Source: Actinoalloteichus hymeniacidonis (GTDB taxonomy: Bacteria; Actinomycetota; Actinomycetes; Mycobacteriales; Pseudonocardiaceae). Taken from it: DNA of 64,000 bases. Positions 61,687 to 64,000 of this stretch are shown here, piece by piece. Every line of letters begins with the position of its first letter. Position 1 is the stretch's first letter. Position numbers and translations under genes: made by a program. The notes beneath the pieces are model-generated. The model saw only the letters and a program-made list of their open reading frames with translations. It had not been told where the DNA came from and did no database searches. The stretch is from positions 4,216,001 through 4,280,000 of the forward strand of contig NZ_JACHIS010000001.1 of the NCBI RefSeq assembly GCF_014203365.1, written 5' to 3'.

Positions 61687-62703
61687 TCAGCCGAGGGTCG
61701 CCGGGGAGAGCTTGCGCAGCAGCGGCAGCACCTGCTCGGCATACAGCTCGAGGAATCGCTTCTGGTCCTCACCGGGCGCGTGGAACACCAGGTGGTCGAA
61801 GCCCAGGTCCAGATACGCCTTGATCTGCTCGACGTGCTGCTCGGCGTCGTCGGAGACGATCCACCGGCTGGCGGCCTGCTCTGCGGTCAGCTCGGCGGCC
61901 AGGCGCTCCATCTCCCTCGGGTCCTCGACGCCCACCTTGGACTCCGGCGGCAAGGCCAACGCGGCCCAGTTGCGGGTGTCCTCCATGGCCCTGGCGCGAT
62001 CGAGATCGAAGGAGACCTTCACCTCGATCATCCGCTCCACGGAGTTGGGGTCGCGGCCCGCCTTGGTGGCGCCGTCGATCAGCCCCGGCAGCAACTTGTC
62101 GCGGTACAGCTCGACGCCCTTGCCGCTGGTGCAGATCATCCCGTCGCCCGTGCGGCCCGCGAAGCGCGCCATCCGAGGTCCGCCCGCAGCGATGAAGATC
62201 GGCACGGAGTCGGCGGGCCGGTCGTAGATGGTGGCGTTCTCGGTGCGGTAGTAGGTGCCCTCGTGACTGACGAAGTCGCGCTGCCACAGCTCGCGGATGA
62301 GCCCCACCGACTCGCCGAGACGCTCGAAGCGCTCCTTGTACTCGGGCCACTCCATCCCGGTCGCGGGCACCTCGTTCAGCGACTCACCGGTGCCAACGCC
62401 CAGGATCACCCGGCCGGGGAACAACACTCCGAGAGTCGCCGTCGCCTGTGCCACCAGCGAGGGGTGGTGGCGGAACGTCGGGGTGAGCACGCTGGTCCCG
62501 ATCTGCACCCGCGAGGTCCGTTCGCCGAGGGCTCCGAGCCAGGCGAACGCATACGGCGCATGTCCGTCGGTGTGCTTCCACGGCTGGAAGTGATCGCTGA
62601 TCATCACCGAATCGAAGCCGGCTTCCTCGGCGAGCACGCCGAACTTGAGCAGCGTGCGCGGCTCGAACTGCTCTGCCGACGCCTTGTAGCCGATTTTCAG
62701 CAT
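61687..62703 (-). CDS. fgd: F420-dependent glucose-6-phosphate dehydrogenase
   Basis: Fgd oxidises glucose-6-phosphate and reduces cofactor F420, supplying F420H2 to other enzymes. The 338-residue luciferase-like TIM barrel has KIGYKASAEQFEPR, ISDHFQPWKH with catalytic His38, GTSVLTPTFRHHPSLV, LGVGTGESLNEV, IFIAAGGPRMA, TSGKGVELY and NHLVFHAPG-like DHLVFHAPGEDQKRFLELY. This agrees closely with the mycobacterial Fgd1 pattern, so it is not just any LLM-class enzyme. It predicts that the organism makes F420. Confidence 0.93.
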   Translation of the reverse strand: MLKIGYKASAEQFEPRTLLKFGVLAEEAGFDSVMISDHFQPWKHTDGHAPYAFAWLGALGERTSRVQIGTSVLTPTFRHHPSLVAQATATLGVLFPGRVILGVGTGESLNEVPATGMEWPEYKERFERLGESVGLIRELWQRDFVSHEGTYYRTENATIYDRPADSVPIFIAAGGPRMARFAGRTGDGMICTSGKGVELYRDKLLPGLIDGATKAGRDPNSVERMIEVKVSFDLDRARAMEDTRNWAALALPPESKVGVEDPREMERLAAELTAEQAASRWIVSDDAEQHVEQIKAYLDLGFDHLVFHAPGEDQKRFLELYAEQVLPLLRKLSPATLG

Positions 62704-63052
62704 CTGATCGCCTTTCTAGCTCGGATATCGTCCGCCGGTCCGACCGAGGGGACGATCTCGAGACCCACATTAGGACGATCTGATCAAAGTGGCTCTGCTC
62801 TCGCCGTCAACGGGGGTGGCCTCGGCGACACGAGGTCGATGGTTGCGCCGCCCTCGACCGCTCTCCCGAGTCGTCATCCGAGGTCAGGCGTGGTGTGGCA
62901 CCCGAGGCATGCCGGCAGGGGCCGCGATGTGGCAATCGGCACGCACCAGATCGGGAATCAAATCCGGATCGGATGACGCGCCGTTGAGCGCCGCCGACGT
63001 CCTCGCCCGATCACGTGACGGCGGAGGGCCCGCCGTCCGGGCCGGCACGGCG
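62704..63052. other. 349-bp gap between ftsQ and fgd
   Basis: No gene is supported here. The ftsQ-proximal end has a hairpin, GACGGCGG paired with CCGCCGTC, at 63017-63037. The fgd promoter should lie at the left end. A conserved ftsZ would be expected in this position in most actinobacteria but is absent. Confidence 0.5.
63017..63037 (-). terminator. Hairpin downstream of ftsQ
   Basis: An 8-bp perfect stem with a five-base loop lies 16 bases after the ftsQ stop. It may end the upstream division-gene transcript before fgd. Confidence 0.5.
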
Positions 63053-63994
63053 TCAGCTGATCGTGGGGAGTTCTGGGGCCGCGACGTCGTAGACGGTGCC
63101 CTCCCTGGTGAGCAGAGCGGCCAGCACCCGGCCCTTGCGCCGAGACTCGACCGCCTCACCCCAACGGACCTCGCGTCCTCGGCTCAGTTCCAAGCGGATG
63201 TCGTTGACCGAGTCGGCGCTGACCGACACGACCTCGGAGCGGACCTCGGCGGGCAGCGAGTCCACCACGCTCACCGCGTCCAGCGTCGCGGGGTCCTCGG
63301 GCCCGGGATCGGCGACCCGAAGCTCGGGAAGTCCGGCGGGCGGCGCGTCGACCATCGCATAGGCGATGCCCTGTCGATCGGTCAGCCAGAGACCGTCGGC
63401 GGAACGCAGCAGTACTACGGGTTCGCGCTCCACCACGGTCACCACCGCGGTCGACGGCCAGGACCGAGCGACCGACACATCGGCGATGCCGGGCAGCTCG
63501 GCCACCCGGCCGTGCACGGTCTCGGTGTCCAAGCGCAGCATCGGCGTACCCATCGTCACCCCGGCGGCCTCGCGGACCTCCTCCTCGATCATGGTCTCGT
63601 TGCCGACGATCTCGACCGCGCGAACCGCGAGCAACGGGGTGTACCAGAGCACCGCCGTCACGGTCAGTCCGGCCAGCAACAGGATCAGCAGCCCTCGCGG
63701 CCGCACGTGGTCCCGCAGGATCGTCCGCAGGGTCCGAGGAGCTCGGCGGGACCGACGCCGCCGGTCCCGCCGAGCGCTGGACCGCACCGAACGGCCGCGA
63801 ACCGACCGCACCGGAGCGGGTTCCCGCCTGGGCACCCCGCCACCGCCGTCGGACCGGGTACGGGCGACACGACGTGCACCCCGGCCCGGCTCCTTCGCGC
63901 TCGGCGTCGGCCGCCGCCGCGAAGGAGACGAGCCTCGGGTCCGCGCTCGATCAGCGCGCCCACCGCGTCGTTCCCCGCGCCCGGTTGCGGCCAT
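63053..63994 (-). CDS. ftsQ: Cell division protein FtsQ
   Basis: FtsQ links the early and late parts of the divisome. The 313-residue protein has a 95-residue Arg/Ser/Pro-rich cytoplasmic tail and one membrane helix at about 101-118 (GLLILLLAGLTVTAVLWY). A POTRA domain starts with LLAVRAVEIVGNETMIEEEV, followed by the FtsQ beta domain with PGIADVSVARSWPSTAVVTVVEREPV. ATG 63994 is close to the window edge. murC is expected just upstream, outside the window. Confidence 0.93.
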   Translation of the reverse strand: MAATGRGERRGGRADRARTRGSSPSRRRPTPSAKEPGRGARRVARTRSDGGGGVPRREPAPVRSVRGRSVRSSARRDRRRRSRRAPRTLRTILRDHVRPRGLLILLLAGLTVTAVLWYTPLLAVRAVEIVGNETMIEEEVREAAGVTMGTPMLRLDTETVHGRVAELPGIADVSVARSWPSTAVVTVVEREPVVLLRSADGLWLTDRQGIAYAMVDAPPAGLPELRVADPGPEDPATLDAVSVVDSLPAEVRSEVVSVSADSVNDIRLELSRGREVRWGEAVESRRKGRVLAALLTREGTVYDVAAPELPTIS

Positions 63995-64000
63995 CTACCG

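Overview
The window is 64 kb of very GC-rich chromosome from a filamentous-type actinobacterium, most likely of the order Pseudonocardiales. That placement is inferred. It rests on codon use with GC-rich third positions, many GTG starts, Wag31/DivIVA, SepF and FtsZ with a DIPPFMRR tail, an F420-dependent glucose-6-phosphate dehydrogenase, an actinobacterial T-box in front of ileS, and a gene order (bio - nad - his - trp - lgt) that matches the Mycobacterium tuberculosis block Rv1589-Rv1614 as I remember it. I see no phage, IS, CRISPR, rRNA or tRNA.

Layout. Almost every housekeeping gene is on the minus strand. 1-1832: der (cut by the left edge), plsC and cmk, translationally coupled. 2203-3282: lgt; 3332-3889: a Uma2-type protein. 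4008-9443: trpE, a Trp-associated membrane protein, trpC, trpB and trpA. 10160-22490: the histidine genes in the classical order hisD-C-B-H-A-F-I, broken into four pieces by mostly plus-strand inserts: DinB-like protein, FAD oxidoreductase and ECF41 sigma factor; SoxR; CPBP protein and acyltransferase; TetR. 22697-26881: secreted M14 carboxypeptidase, DsbA-like protein, SnoaL-like protein and an orphan solute-binding lipoprotein. 27121-31520: nadA-nadB-nadC, divergent from a NrtR/NdnR-type Nudix regulator, with a perfect inverted repeat between them. 31648-32994: fprA, preceded by a DtxR/IdeR-type iron box. 33091-37952: bioA, bioD, a membrane protein, bioB, a BsaP-like biotin synthase auxiliary protein and a DUF2567 protein. 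38036-45510: cytochrome P450, DUF4253 protein, an HTH/Pro-rich protein, two PH-domain membrane proteins with a TetR regulator, and a disordered protein. 45614-50666: rluD, lspA and ileS with a T-box leader. 51058-56073: wag31, yggT, sepF, yggS, pgeF and ftsZ. 56552-62703: xylulokinase, pxpABC (5-oxoprolinase), an XRE/DUF5753 regulator and fgd. 63053-63994: ftsQ.

How the parts work together. Tryptophan and histidine synthesis share this block. trpF is absent and HisA looks like the bifunctional PriA, so one isomerase probably serves both pathways. nadABC makes NAD from aspartate under control of its divergent regulator. bioA, bioD and bioB carry out late biotin steps, with BsaP expected to support BioB. 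Wag31, SepF, YggT, FtsZ and FtsQ form the division and polar-growth module, although about 7 kb of unrelated metabolic genes now separates ftsQ from ftsZ.

The most interesting signals are regulatory or architectural: the ileS T-box, the nadA/nrtR operator, the iron box before fprA, an 18-bp palindrome in the ftsZ leader, the split his operon and the split ftsQ-ftsZ pair. I found no clearly new defence or biosynthetic system.
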